From: Lewinellaceae bacterium
GTDB taxonomy: Bacteria; Bacteroidota; Bacteroidia; Chitinophagales; Saprospiraceae
DNA length: 42,022 bases
NCBI GenBank assembly: GCA_024639065.1
Contig: JAHEJC010000009.1
Coordinates: 1 to 42,022 of the forward strand
Direction: 5' to 3'
Below the pieces are notes generated by a model. That model was not told the origin of the DNA, searched no databases, and was given only the letters and a program-made list of their open reading frames with translations. Position numbers and translations under genes: made by a program. Positions 8,745-18,112 of the stretch are shown here, one piece after another. Each line of letters starts with the position of its first letter. Position 1 is the stretch's first letter.

Positions 8745-8752
8745 CAAATTTA
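8745..8752 (-). promoter_or_regulatory. Candidate -7 promoter element for the LptF/LptG gene
   Basis: On the minus strand this reads TAAATTTG, an exact match to TAnnTTTG, 34 bases before the GTG start at 8711. No clear -33 element is seen. Confidence 0.45.
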
Positions 8753-8896
8753 AGCCAAAGTTGACTATTGGTTTGCTTTTTTGATTACCGGACTCCCAAT
8801 ATCTAGGCTAAAAAATGCCAATCTTAAGTAAAATAGGTACCTCTTGGTGGTATTTATTTAACGAACTTTTAACGGTGGCTGCCAATCAAATTAAGT

Positions 8897-8904
8897 TATA
8901 TTTG
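8897..8904 (+). promoter_or_regulatory. Candidate -7 promoter element for lepB
   Basis: TATATTTG matches TAnnTTTG exactly and lies 31 bases before the lepB ATG at 8935. No clear -33 element is seen. It sits back to back with the element at 8745-8752 in the divergent intergenic region. Confidence 0.5.
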
Positions 8905-8934
8905 TGTCGATTTTATCAAAAGAAATAAACTTTT

Positions 8935-10491
8935 ATGGTTTGGTTTTTCCTTATTGGATACATTTTATTGAGTGTAGGACTTTATTTTATTTTTAGCAAA
9001 GCTGGCGAAGAAGGATGGAAAGGATTGGTACCTGGTTTTAATCTGGTTGTTTGGAGTAAGCTCATTGGAAGACCTGCTTGGTGGCCTTTATTGCTATTAA
9101 TACCTATCGTCAATATTTTCATTTATTGCGGCATGGCTATTGATCTGGTAAGGTCATTTAACAAATTAAAATTTATCCATAGTTTGCTGGCAGTGGTTGT
9201 CGGACCAATTTATTATATTTTATTAGGCACCAATAAAACAGATAAATATGTCAGTCCTATTTTGGATCGAGAAAAAGAATACATACATAAAATCCACGAA
9301 GCCAAAAGCAAGAATAAAACCAGGAGTTACGAACAACTAATCCAAAAAAATCCTTACAAAAAATCGGTAGCCCGCGAATGGGTCGAAAGTATAATTTTTG
9401 CCGTATTTGCGGCAGCATTTATACGAATGTTTCTGATCGAAGCCTATGTAATACCTACTAGTTCAATGGAAGGATCATTATTAGTTGGAGATTTCTTGTT
9501 CGTAAGCAAGGCACATTACGGCATAAGACCGCCCATGACCATTGCGATGGTTCCGCTGTTGCACAACCGGATTCCTTTATTAAATACCGAGTCCTATCTA
9601 GAAAAACCCAACTTAGCTTATAAGCGATTACCAGCTCTTGAAACCATTGATAACAACGACCCTATTGTATTTAATTGGCCGGTCGGCGATAGCGTATACG
9701 TCACTAGTCAACGTAGTTGGACGGCAAGACAAGTACAAACCATTCCACAGGCTCAAGCCGCTGCAAGAGGCAAAAAACTAATAACCCGCCCACTGGACAA
9801 AAAAGACCATTATATTAAAAGATGTATTGGTATTGCAGGTGATTCAGTGGAAATTAAAGATCGGCAAGTCTACATAAATGGTAAAATGGCTGAGAATCCG
9901 GAAAACATGCAATTTAAATATTTAGTTGGATCGAATACCTCTCAAGTAAACCAAAAATTACTGGAACGAATTGGGGTAAGTCTGACAGACAGTTATCAGC
10001 CAGGCACTTATCACCTCACTAATAAACAAGTTGAACAAATAAAAAAGAGTGACCCTAATCTGATAGTTCAATTATTACCTGCTGGAGGTGGTGATATGTT
10101 TCCGCACGATCCGAAAAATTTTCCTAATTGGACTTTTGATAATTATGGCCCAATTTATATCCCTAAACAAGGAGCTACTGTATCCATAACACCGCAGACG
10201 TTGGCACTTTATCAACGAATTATTTCAGTATATGAACACAATAATCTAAGGGTGGAAGGTGAACAAATTTATATTAATGGAGTCTTGAGTGATTCATACA
10301 CCTTTAAACAGGATTACTTTTGGGCCATGGGAGACAACAGGCACAATTCTGAAGATTCCAGAGCGTGGGGATTTGTACCTCATGACCACATTGTCGGTAA
10401 ACCATTATTTATCTGGTTTTCTACTAAAAATGGTAGTATCAAAAACGGGATTAGATGGAATCGATTGTTTAAATCCGCCAGCAATATTTAA
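8935..10491 (+). CDS. lepB: Signal peptidase I with an N-terminal membrane extension
   Basis: The 518-residue product is a type I signal peptidase (S26), removing signal peptides at the outer face of the inner membrane. The catalytic Ser is Ser177 in PTSSMEGSL and the general base is Lys295 in HYIKRCIGIAGD. The C-terminal GDNRHNSEDSRAWGFVP box is intact. Compared with the roughly 320-residue E. coli enzyme, two additions stand out. An N-terminal region (1-100) holds about three hydrophobic segments before the usual anchor (about 150-170). A long insertion (about 305-430) lies between the Lys box and the GDNR box. Such long LepB forms are known in Bacteroidota. It is likely transcribed from its own promoter. 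Confidence 0.95.
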   Translation: MVWFFLIGYILLSVGLYFIFSKAGEEGWKGLVPGFNLVVWSKLIGRPAWWPLLLLIPIVNIFIYCGMAIDLVRSFNKLKFIHSLLAVVVGPIYYILLGTNKTDKYVSPILDREKEYIHKIHEAKSKNKTRSYEQLIQKNPYKKSVAREWVESIIFAVFAAAFIRMFLIEAYVIPTSSMEGSLLVGDFLFVSKAHYGIRPPMTIAMVPLLHNRIPLLNTESYLEKPNLAYKRLPALETIDNNDPIVFNWPVGDSVYVTSQRSWTARQVQTIPQAQAAARGKKLITRPLDKKDHYIKRCIGIAGDSVEIKDRQVYINGKMAENPENMQFKYLVGSNTSQVNQKLLERIGVSLTDSYQPGTYHLTNKQVEQIKKSDPNLIVQLLPAGGGDMFPHDPKNFPNWTFDNYGPIYIPKQGATVSITPQTLALYQRIISVYEHNNLRVEGEQIYINGVLSDSYTFKQDYFWAMGDNRHNSEDSRAWGFVPHDHIVGKPLFIWFSTKNGSIKNGIRWNRLFKSASNI

Positions 10492-10558
10492 ACCTGCTCT
10501 GAGTTTTATCTAAAATATCCAATCGTTGGTATCGTTTTAGTAAATAGTATCAATTGCA

Positions 10559-11203
10559 ATGCTTAAACTAATTTATACGATATTGCTTATTTCTGTGTTA
10601 TCGCATGGCACAGCACAGATCGGTTTGTCTGGACAATATCTAATTCAGGACATACCCAATATGGAAATACCCAGTTTTGCTGACAGGATAATAAATAATC
10701 AATTTGGCATTGGTCTATCCTATTGGTTTCGATTAAAAAAAGTACGATGGGAAATTTCTCCTACTCTATTCTACCATCAAGGATCCGGTAAAACAGCAGA
10801 TGAAGTAATCGATTTCAGCCAGAAAATGTTGAGTATCCATATTCAAAACAATTTTTACTTGATGGATTTTAAGAATGATTGTATGTGTCCTACCTTTTCA
10901 AAGCAAGGTGAATGGATACGTAAAGGTTTTTTTATCTATGCAGCTCCAGGTCTAGGAGCAAACCAATATAAAACAAACCAAAAAGAACTTGATCGACACG
11001 TGTACAGTTATGGAGAAGCTGGATTCGGAATCGATTTGGGTATAAACAATGTACTTACCTTAACACCTTCTTTTGGCTATCGACAACTTTTTGGATTATC
11101 AACATTTGAAGAAATCCAAACTAAGTCCAGCTATAATCAATTAATCACCAACCTTAAGCTGACGATTCGCTGGGATAAAGAAAATTTTTACAGACGGCGA
11201 TAG
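10559..11203 (+). CDS. Predicted outer-membrane beta-barrel protein
   Basis: I do not recognise a named family. The 214-residue product has a signal peptide (MLKLIYTILLISVLSHGTAQ). Alternating strands ending in aromatic residues follow, such as FGIGLSYWFRL, WEISPTLFYH, NFYLMDF, LTLTPSFGYRQLFGL and LITNLKLTIRWD, which suggests an outer-membrane barrel of about eight strands. A Cys-containing loop, NDCMCPTFSKQGEW, lies mid-protein. It begins 67 bases after lepB on the same strand and may share its transcript. Function unknown. Confidence 0.75.
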   Translation: MLKLIYTILLISVLSHGTAQIGLSGQYLIQDIPNMEIPSFADRIINNQFGIGLSYWFRLKKVRWEISPTLFYHQGSGKTADEVIDFSQKMLSIHIQNNFYLMDFKNDCMCPTFSKQGEWIRKGFFIYAAPGLGANQYKTNQKELDRHVYSYGEAGFGIDLGINNVLTLTPSFGYRQLFGLSTFEEIQTKSSYNQLITNLKLTIRWDKENFYRRR

Positions 11204-11271
11204 GATCAGTAACGATAAAAGATATTCTACCGGAAATTCAATAGAATTCAATTTTTTTATAATTTCGTACA
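11204..11271 (+). promoter_or_regulatory. Probable ilv operon promoter region
   Basis: TAATTTCG at 11260-11267 differs from the -7 consensus TAnnTTTG at one position and ends 4 bases before the leader ATG, so the leader mRNA may have almost no 5' untranslated region. Upstream, the 8-base direct repeat AATTCAAT occurs at 11235-11242 and 11245-11252, one helical turn apart and near the expected -33 position. This is a possible regulator site. Confidence 0.4.
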
Positions 11272-11331
11272 ATGAAGCAATTTTTTATACATATCAACGT
11301 GCTGGTCATTAGTAGGGTCCGAGAGACCTGA
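11272..11331 (+). CDS. ilv operon leader peptide (attenuation)
   Basis: A 19-codon frame from ATG to TGA encodes MKQFFIHINVLVISRVRET. Seven of 19 residues are branched-chain (three Ile, three Val, one Leu), and six of them lie within codons 6-13 (IHINVLVI). It ends just before a strong terminator hairpin and precedes a complete ilv operon, which is the classic arrangement of a translated attenuator leader. It is too short for standard gene callers. Stalling at the Ile/Val/Leu codons when charged tRNA is scarce would be the sensing step. Confidence 0.8.
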   Translation: MKQFFIHINVLVISRVRET

Positions 11332-11340
11332 CGAGTGTGG
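11315..11340 (+). promoter_or_regulatory. Leader hairpin and antiterminator arm of the ilv attenuator
   Basis: 11315-11319 pairs with 11325-11329 to make a 5-bp hairpin (GGGTC / GACCT, one G-T wobble) over the last leader codons. Just after the leader stop, 11332-11340 (CGAGTGTGG) can pair with 11372-11380 (CCATTCTCG) in 8 of 9 positions, including one wobble. That pairing uses most of the 5' arm of the downstream terminator, so the two structures exclude each other. A ribosome resting on the stop codon at 11329-11331 would cover 11332-11340. Confidence 0.6.
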
Positions 11341-11369
11341 AGATTGATAAAAAATCAAAAATATACAGT

Positions 11370-11399
11370 TGCCATTCTCGATTAAGAATGGCATTTTTT
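11370..11399 (+). terminator. Intrinsic terminator of the ilv attenuator
   Basis: TGCCATTCT (11370-11378) and AGAATGGCA (11385-11393) form a perfect 9-bp stem with a 6-base loop, followed directly by six T (11394-11399). It lies between the leader peptide and ilvD, with no gene ending just upstream on this strand other than the leader, so it fits conditional termination. Confidence 0.85.
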
Positions 11400-11522
11400 G
11401 TGGAGGATGAATTGATTTTGATTTCGTAAATCGAAGTATCGCATCAGTTTGAATATCAAGAATTTATAACTAAAATACACGATTGTTAGCGTTGTATTAG
11501 ATTCGAGGAATTAGTTTTCAAT

Positions 11523-13256
11523 ATGACCGGTGTAAGGATACCTTGCGATTTAGCAAAATATGAACATAACCTATTGATTTTGACTGGATTGAATAAATAT
11601 AGTAAAATTGTTACTCAAAACCCTGAGCAACCAGCTGCGCAAGCTATGTTCCATGCAATTGGTTTAACAAATGACGATCTTAAAAAACCTCAAATTGGAA
11701 TTGCAAGTACTGGATGGCAAGGCAATCCATGTAATATGCATCTCAATGGATTGGCCAGTGAAATTAAAGCAAGTGTGGATCTTCAGGATTTGGTTGGTTT
11801 GATTTTCCATACCATTGGTGTTAGTGACGGAATATCCATGGGCTCATCTGGGATGAGATTTTCACTTCCTTCCCGAGATATTATTGCGGATTCCATCGAA
11901 ACAGTTGTATCTGCTCAGTACTATGATGGAGTGATCACTGTGGTAGGCTGTGATAAAAACATGCCTGGTGCCATGATGGCATTAGGCCGTTTAAATAGAC
12001 CAGGAATTTTGGTTTACGGAGGCACAATAAAACCTGGTAAATATGGAGGACAAACCTTAGATATCGTTTCAGCTTTTGAAGCCTACGGCAAGCGAATTGC
12101 AGGCAATATATCCGATCAGGACTACCAGGGAGTTATAGAAAATGCTTGCCCTGGGGCTGGAGCCTGTGGAGGAATGTATACAGCCAATACAATGGCCTCC
12201 GCTATCGAAGCGATGGGTATGAGTTTGACTTACAATTCTTCCTTTCCTGCAACTTCTGCCAACAAACATGATGAATGCCTTATGCTCGGTATGGCTATAA
12301 AGAATTTATTGGAACTCGATTTGAAACCCCGAGACATCGTTAGTAAAAAGTCATTTGAGAATGCGTTGACCCTTATCATTGCATTAGGAGGATCGACAAA
12401 TGCCGTACTACATATGCTGGCCATTGCTCAGGCATTTGATATTGATTGGACAATTTCAGATTTTCAAAGGATCAGTGACAAAACTCCTTACATTGCTGAT
12501 TTAAAGCCAAGTGGAAAATATGTAATGGAAGATTTATTTAAAGTAGGTGGCGTACCAGCAGTAATGAAGTTTTTATGGAAAAATGATTTCATCCATGGTG
12601 ATTGTTTGTCGGTTACTGGCAAAACGATTGCTGAAAATTTACAGCATGTTCAAGAACTATCTGAAGATCAGACCATCATATATCCTTTAACTAATCCAAT
12701 TAAAAAAACAGGTCATTTACAGATATTATTTGGCAATTTGGCAGAAGAAGGTTCCGTTGCAAAAATTACTGGTAAAGAAGGGCTTTACTTCAGCGGAACT
12801 GCAAAGGTATACGACGGAGAATTGGATGCCAATGATGCTATAGCGCATGGTGACATTAAGGCTGGAGATGTCTTAGTCATCCGACACGTTGGTCCAAAGG
12901 GAGGTCCGGGCATGCCTGAAATGTTGAAACCTACCTCTGCAATTATGGGATTGGGACTGGGCAAGGAAGTAGCCTTAATCACTGATGGCAGATTTTCTGG
13001 TGGCACCCATGGTTTTGTAGTCGGACATATATCTCCAGAAGCTTATGAAGGTGGAACCTTAGCATTAGTCCAGGATGGGGATACTATTATTATAGATGCT
13101 GAAAATAATCAGCTTACTTTGGAAGTTAGTAATGAAGAATTAACACAACGGAAAGCGAATTGGTCAAAACCCGCCCTAAATTCCACCAAGGGTATTCTGA
13201 AAAAATATGCCCGGTCCGTTTCTTCGGCTAGTAAAGGATGTGTTACAGATTTATAA
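11523..13256 (+). CDS. ilvD: Dihydroxy-acid dehydratase
   Basis: This Fe-S enzyme dehydrates dihydroxy-isovalerate and dihydroxy-methylvalerate to the 2-oxoacids that give valine and isoleucine. Cluster cysteines are visible in [13 protein letters not shown] and [16 protein letters not shown]. The family blocks [40 protein letters not shown] and [15 protein letters not shown] are intact. The first ATG gives 577 residues, but the family-like sequence starts only at [10 protein letters not shown], so the true start may be the in-frame TTG at 11589 (555 residues). It is the first structural gene after the attenuator, and ilvB follows within 20 bases. Confidence 0.95.
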   Translation: MTGVRIPCDLAKYEHNLLILTGLNKYSKIVTQNPEQPAAQAMFHAIGLTNDDLKKPQIGIASTGWQGNPCNMHLNGLASEIKASVDLQDLVGLIFHTIGVSDGISMGSSGMRFSLPSRDIIADSIETVVSAQYYDGVITVVGCDKNMPGAMMALGRLNRPGILVYGGTIKPGKYGGQTLDIVSAFEAYGKRIAGNISDQDYQGVIENACPGAGACGGMYTANTMASAIEAMGMSLTYNSSFPATSANKHDECLMLGMAIKNLLELDLKPRDIVSKKSFENALTLIIALGGSTNAVLHMLAIAQAFDIDWTISDFQRISDKTPYIADLKPSGKYVMEDLFKVGGVPAVMKFLWKNDFIHGDCLSVTGKTIAENLQHVQELSEDQTIIYPLTNPIKKTGHLQILFGNLAEEGSVAKITGKEGLYFSGTAKVYDGELDANDAIAHGDIKAGDVLVIRHVGPKGGPGMPEMLKPTSAIMGLGLGKEVALITDGRFSGGTHGFVVGHISPEAYEGGTLALVQDGDTIIIDAENNQLTLEVSNEELTQRKANWSKPALNSTKGILKKYARSVSSASKGCVTDL

Positions 13257-13272
13257 CGTACAATTTTATAAA

Positions 13273-15012
13273 ATGGATGCAAATACTAAATTGAAAACCA
13301 AAGAAAACTTACCAGCAGATCAGAAGATCATCACTGGTGCTGAAGCGGTTTTGAGATGTTTTTTGGAAGAAGATGTTCATACTATTTTTGGATATCCCGG
13401 AGGTGCCATTATGCCTGTTTATGATGCATTATACCATTATCAAAAAGAAATCAAGCATATTCTTCCACGACATGAGCAAGGTGCTATTCATGCAGCACAG
13501 GGTTTTGCCAGGGTAACCAGAAAAACCGGCGTATGTGTTGCCACAAGTGGTCCTGGGGCTATGAATCTCATGACTGGATTAGGGGATGCTATTCTTGATT
13601 CGACGCCATTGGTTTGTGTTACTGGTCAAGTGTATAGTGACTTATTAGGATCAGATGCTTTCCAGGAAACAGACGTGATTGGCTGTACTCATTCGGTTAC
13701 TAAATGGAATTATCAAATCACCCGGGCGGAAGAGATTCCTGAAATTTTTGCAAAAGCATTTTATATAGCCAATACGGGAAGACCCGGACCGGTTGTAATT
13801 GATATTACTAAAAATGCTCAGATCCAAGAGTTAAGTTTCGATTACAATAAGCAACCCTACATTAGAAGTTATCATCCTTTCCCAAAACCAAAATCAGCCA
13901 AAATTTCGGAGGCTGCAAAATTGATCAATGAGGCAAAAAAACCTTTCATCCTCGCTGGTCATGGAATTCAAATAGCTCATGCTCAAAAAGAATTTGAATC
14001 ATTTGTCAATAAATCTGGTATTCCTCTCGGATGTACGATCCATGGATTGTCATCTATACCATCTAGTCATCCATTACACATGGGTATGCTCGGTATGCAT
14101 GGTAACTATGGACCGAACATCAAGACTAACCAATGCGATGTGCTCATTGCCATCGGAATGCGATTTGACGATCGGGTCACCGGTAATCTGGACAACTATG
14201 CTAAACAAGCCAAAATCATTCATATTGAAATTGATCCTTCAGAAATTGATAAAAATGTAAAGACAGATGTAGCCATCAATTGCGATGCAAAATTAGCTTT
14301 AAAATTGCTGAGTCAGGAAATAGTTGAAAAAAAATACCCGGAATGGGTAGAAGAATTTCACGAATGCAAACGTATTGAAACCGAGAAAGTCTTCAAAAAA
14401 GATTTTGCAATAAGAACAGATGGTTCGGTAAATATGGCCCAGGTGGTTAAGGAAGTTGCAGAACAAACTAAGGGACGGGCCATCATCGCTACTGACGTAG
14501 GCCAACATCAAATGGTCGCAGCCAGATACTATCAGTATGAGGATACCAATCAATGGGTCTCGTCTGGAGGCGCTGGCACCATGGGTTTCGGCCTACCGGC
14601 TGCTTTTGGAGCCAAATTAGCTAAACCTGAAAAAGAAGTCATTGCTTTTATTGGAGATGGAGGATTTCAAATGACTATTCAGGAATTGGGGATGTGTGCG
14701 CAATGGGGTGTAGCAGTTAAAATTGTTTTACTTGATAACGAGTTTTTGGGTATGGTTCGACAATGGCAACAATTATTTTTCGATAAGAGATACTCCTCCG
14801 TGGAATTACAAAACCCTGATTTTATTAAAATTGCTGAAGGATTTGGAGTTCCTGGAAAACGAATTGACCGACAAGAAGAAGTTAAGCGTGCCGTTCAGGA
14901 AATGCTGGCTGCCGAAGGCCCTTACCTATTGCACGTGCGAGTAGAAAAAGAAGAGAATATATTTCCAATGATTGCCTCAGGCTGTGCTGTTGATGAAATA
15001 CGTCTTGACTAA
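13273..15012 (+). CDS. ilvB: Acetolactate synthase large (catalytic) subunit
   Basis: This thiamine-diphosphate enzyme condenses two pyruvates, or pyruvate and 2-oxobutyrate, in the first common step of branched-chain amino-acid synthesis. I chose the ATG at 13273 (579 residues), which lies after the ilvD stop. An earlier in-frame start at 13207 would overlap ilvD by 50 bases and adds nothing family-like. Motifs include [14 protein letters not shown], the catalytic glutamate in LPRHEQGA, the FAD-binding [10 protein letters not shown] region, and the ThDP/Mg site [13 protein letters not shown]. The family-typical [10 protein letters not shown] is near the C-terminus. The regulatory subunit gene follows after 13 bases. 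Confidence 0.97.
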   Translation: MDANTKLKTKENLPADQKIITGAEAVLRCFLEEDVHTIFGYPGGAIMPVYDALYHYQKEIKHILPRHEQGAIHAAQGFARVTRKTGVCVATSGPGAMNLMTGLGDAILDSTPLVCVTGQVYSDLLGSDAFQETDVIGCTHSVTKWNYQITRAEEIPEIFAKAFYIANTGRPGPVVIDITKNAQIQELSFDYNKQPYIRSYHPFPKPKSAKISEAAKLINEAKKPFILAGHGIQIAHAQKEFESFVNKSGIPLGCTIHGLSSIPSSHPLHMGMLGMHGNYGPNIKTNQCDVLIAIGMRFDDRVTGNLDNYAKQAKIIHIEIDPSEIDKNVKTDVAINCDAKLALKLLSQEIVEKKYPEWVEEFHECKRIETEKVFKKDFAIRTDGSVNMAQVVKEVAEQTKGRAIIATDVGQHQMVAARYYQYEDTNQWVSSGGAGTMGFGLPAAFGAKLAKPEKEVIAFIGDGGFQMTIQELGMCAQWGVAVKIVLLDNEFLGMVRQWQQLFFDKRYSSVELQNPDFIKIAEGFGVPGKRIDRQEEVKRAVQEMLAAEGPYLLHVRVEKEENIFPMIASGCAVDEIRLD

Positions 15013-15025
15013 ATAAATTAGCCAC

Positions 15026-15568
15026 ATGAGTGAAACAAAAGAATATACCATTACTGTATTTACAGAAAATAAAACTGGACTTATTTCCAGAGTTGTTTCC
15101 ATTTTTACCAGGAGACACATCAATATTGAAAGCCTGACCACTTCTCAATCATCACTTGAGGGAATTCATCGCTTTACTATTGTGATATATAGTAATGAAT
15201 CTCAGGTAAGAAAATTGGTCGGTCAGCTTGAAAAGCAGGTGGAAGTAATGAAAGCTTTTTATGATGAAAATCATGAGATCGTTCACCAGGAAATAGCCTT
15301 ATACAAAGTACCCACGCAAGCCTTTTCTGCAGGTGAAAAAATCGAAAGATTAATTCGATCTCACAATGCACGGATATTGGTTATCGAACCTGAGTTTACT
15401 GTAATTGAAAAAACAGGTCATCAAGAAGAAACCGAAGCTCTATTGGAAGATTTAAAAGAAATCGGAATTTATGAGTTTGTAAGATCAGGTCGTGTGGCTA
15501 TTACCAAGCCAATGGAGCGATTAAATAAGTACCTGGAATCTTTGGAAAAAAATTACATTATCACATAA
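15026..15568 (+). CDS. ilvN: Acetolactate synthase small (regulatory) subunit
   Basis: The 180-residue product has an N-terminal ACT domain (TITVFTENKTGLISRVVSIF, then RRHINIESLTTS) and a C-terminal domain typical of IlvN/IlvH (ALYKVP, IEPEFTVIEKTG, EFVRSGRVAITK). It activates IlvB and usually confers feedback inhibition by valine. The glycine and neighbouring residues at the valine-site turn (NKTGLISRV) are present, so valine sensitivity is plausible but not proven. It lies 13 bases after ilvB and 11 bases before ilvC. Confidence 0.95.
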   Translation: MSETKEYTITVFTENKTGLISRVVSIFTRRHINIESLTTSQSSLEGIHRFTIVIYSNESQVRKLVGQLEKQVEVMKAFYDENHEIVHQEIALYKVPTQAFSAGEKIERLIRSHNARILVIEPEFTVIEKTGHQEETEALLEDLKEIGIYEFVRSGRVAITKPMERLNKYLESLEKNYIIT

Positions 15569-15579
15569 AATATTTAAAA

Positions 15580-16623
15580 ATGGCAAAAATCAATTTTGGA
15601 GGAGTAGAAGAAAATGTGGTTACGAGAGAAGAATATCCTCTTGAGAAGGCGAGAGAGATGCTCAAAGAGGAAACCATCGCAGTTATTGGATATGGTGTAC
15701 AAGGTCCAGGACAAGCTTTAAACTTAAGAGACAATGGATTTAGAGTAATTGTGGGACAGCGATCTCCATCCAAGTCTTATGATAAGGCAAAAGCAGATGG
15801 ATTTGTTCCAGGAGAAACGCTCATGTCAATAGATGAAGCGGTTGAGCAGGGAACGATCATTATGTATTTGCTAAGCGATGCAGCGCAGATAGCTATGTGG
15901 CCTTCTGTCAAAGCTAAGTTGGCTCCTGGAAAAGCATTGTATTTTTCTCATGGTTTTGCTGTCACTTATCATGAACGGACCGGAATTGTTCCTCCAAATG
16001 ATGTTGATGTAATCTTAGTAGCGCCAAAAGGATCAGGCACCAGCCTGCGAAGACTTTTTCTCGAAGGACGAGGTTTGAATTCAAGTTACGCCATCTATCA
16101 AGATGCTTCCGGCCGCGCCAAAGAACGAGCAATTGCCTTAGGTATTGGCGTTGGATCTGGCTATCTATTTGAAACAACCTTTCAGCGAGAAGTCTATTCC
16201 GATTTAACTGGAGAACGAGGAACCTTAATGGGCGCAATACAAGGAATATTTGAAGCCCAATATAATGTTCTTAGAAAAAATGGTCATACCCCTTCAGAGG
16301 CTTTCAACGAGACTGTTGAAGAGCTTACCCAAAGTCTTATGCCATTGGTTGCAGAAAATGGTATGGATTGGATGTATGCTAATTGTTCAACTACCGCTCA
16401 AAGAGGTGCTTTAGACTGGAAAGATAAATTTAGAGATGCGGTTACTCCAGTTTTTAATGAATTGTATCAAAGTGTAAAGGAGGGTATTGAAGCACAAAAA
16501 TCGATCGATTCAAATAGTCAAGCAGATTATAGAGAAAAACTGGAAGTCGAATTAAAAGAATTAAGGGAGTCCGAAATGTGGCGAACAGGCGCCACTGTAA
16601 GAAATCTAAGACCAGAAAGATAA
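15580..16623 (+). CDS. ilvC: Ketol-acid reductoisomerase
   Basis: The 347-residue enzyme isomerises and reduces acetolactate and acetohydroxybutyrate. The nucleotide-binding loop reads IGYGVQGPGQALNLRDNG, the form common in Bacteroidota, followed by VGQRSPSKS. The Ser-rich loop after strand beta2 suggests NADPH as cofactor. The active-site acid pair lies in SDLTGERGTLMGAIQG and the ETVEELTQSLMPL region, and the C-terminal knotted domain ends WRTGATVRNLRPER. The stop codon is immediately followed by the ilvA ATG, with no spacer. Confidence 0.97.
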   Translation: MAKINFGGVEENVVTREEYPLEKAREMLKEETIAVIGYGVQGPGQALNLRDNGFRVIVGQRSPSKSYDKAKADGFVPGETLMSIDEAVEQGTIIMYLLSDAAQIAMWPSVKAKLAPGKALYFSHGFAVTYHERTGIVPPNDVDVILVAPKGSGTSLRRLFLEGRGLNSSYAIYQDASGRAKERAIALGIGVGSGYLFETTFQREVYSDLTGERGTLMGAIQGIFEAQYNVLRKNGHTPSEAFNETVEELTQSLMPLVAENGMDWMYANCSTTAQRGALDWKDKFRDAVTPVFNELYQSVKEGIEAQKSIDSNSQADYREKLEVELKELRESEMWRTGATVRNLRPER

Positions 16624-17889
16624 ATGGCGGTAGTTGAGACAGATAAATTCTTATCTCTCGAGCGCATTCAACAAGCTCATTTAAGGTTAAAGGATAAAAT
16701 AAATCATACGCCGTTAATGAAAAATCTGGGTTTGTCAGAACAATTCCAGAGTACTATTTTACTTAAGCGTGAAGACCTACAGGTCGTTAGGTCTTATAAA
16801 ATCAGAGGTGCATATAATAAAATGTCGCAATTACCAACTTCAGTTTTGCAGAAGGGTATTGTATGCGCTAGTGCTGGTAATCACGCTCAAGGAGTTGCGC
16901 TTTCGTGTTATTTATTAAAATCGCACGGATCTATTTACATGCCTACTACAACGCCACAGCAGAAAATTAAGAAAGTTAAATCATTCGGAAAAAATTTTGT
17001 CGAGATCATTTTGTGGGGTGATAGTTTTGATGACGCCTACTCCGAAGCCGTTAAATCTTGTCAAAAAAACAAGCTCACGTTTATTCATCCGTTTAATGAT
17101 GAAGATGTAATAGCCGGACAGGCCACCATAGGTATTGAGATTTTGTCGGATGTACCGGCACCTATTGATTATTTAATCATGCCCGTGGGTGGAGGTGGCA
17201 TGACCTCTGGAGTGGGTAGCTATTTTAAACAATTATCTCCCCAAACTAAAATCATTGGAGTACAGCCGGCGGGAGCTCCTGCTATGCATCATTCCATACG
17301 CGAAAATAAGATAGTACGTTTAGAAGATATTGATCGATTTGTGGATGGTGCTGCGGTCCATCAAGTAGGCGATATTACCTTTTCTATTTGTAAAAATGTA
17401 ATCGATGAATTTGTAATTGTTGACGAGGGTGAAATATGCACAACGATCCTAGAACTATATAATGAAGAAGCGATTGTGGCAGAACCTGCTGGTGCTATGG
17501 CCGTTACAGCTCTAAATCATTTGCGTGACAAGCTTAAAAACAAAACTGTTGTTTGTATTATCAGTGGAGGAAATAATGATATCACTCGTACAGAAGAAAT
17601 CAAAGAGAGATCCTTATTGAACCTGGGAATAAAACATTATTTCATCATTCAATTTCCACAAAGGGCTGGGGCTTTGAGAGAATTTTTGAATAATGTTTTA
17701 GGGCCATTTGATGACATCACTCACTTTGAATACACCAAAAAAGTAAATCGGGACAGCGGCCCAGCCATGGTCGCAATTGAATTATCTGACAAAAATGATT
17801 TTCCCGCACTTATTGAGCGAATGAAAAAGAATGATATAGATTATCAGCTCCTAAATGATGATCCAATGTTATTCAGTTATCTGGTATAA
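16624..17889 (+). CDS. ilvA: Threonine dehydratase (biosynthetic, single regulatory domain)
   Basis: This PLP enzyme converts threonine to 2-oxobutyrate, the entry to isoleucine. The PLP lysine is in RSYKIRGAYN, the phosphate loop is VGGGGMTSG, and the substrate site contains SAGNHAQGVA. At 421 residues with one C-terminal ACT-like domain (HYFIIQFPQRAGALREFL), it matches the short IlvA form found in Gram-positives and Bacteroidota, not the 514-residue E. coli form with two ACT-like domains. Its start abuts the ilvC stop, so translation is probably coupled. It ends the operon; no leu genes follow, and I see no clear terminator after it. Confidence 0.95.
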   Translation: MAVVETDKFLSLERIQQAHLRLKDKINHTPLMKNLGLSEQFQSTILLKREDLQVVRSYKIRGAYNKMSQLPTSVLQKGIVCASAGNHAQGVALSCYLLKSHGSIYMPTTTPQQKIKKVKSFGKNFVEIILWGDSFDDAYSEAVKSCQKNKLTFIHPFNDEDVIAGQATIGIEILSDVPAPIDYLIMPVGGGGMTSGVGSYFKQLSPQTKIIGVQPAGAPAMHHSIRENKIVRLEDIDRFVDGAAVHQVGDITFSICKNVIDEFVIVDEGEICTTILELYNEEAIVAEPAGAMAVTALNHLRDKLKNKTVVCIISGGNNDITRTEEIKERSLLNLGIKHYFIIQFPQRAGALREFLNNVLGPFDDITHFEYTKKVNRDSGPAMVAIELSDKNDFPALIERMKKNDIDYQLLNDDPMLFSYLV

Positions 17890-18112
17890 ATGAGCAAATA
17901 AGTTTTGGGGATTACCCTTTAGATTTATAGAAATGGACAACTTAGGTATAACTCAATATAAATTAGTAAACTCCAAGTAAATAGAGAGAATAACCGAGCT
18001 CTTCCAGAACAATCAAACGGATAAAATGATGAAAGGAGCGCTGCCTTGAGCCCCTTCGGCAAAGCTATCTCGTTTCTGATTTCATGACTTCTCCTTTCCG
18101 TCTTCTAGTCTT

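Noticed and set aside
13207-13272. Earlier start for ilvB that overlaps ilvD
   Set aside because: The extra 22 residues are not family-like, and an ATG at 13273 lies right after the ilvD stop.
18031-18098. GAAAGGAG / CTCCTTTC inverted repeat between ilvA and fbaA
   Set aside because: The 8-bp arms are 52 bases apart, purine-rich, and no T-run follows. It is not a convincing terminator or operator.
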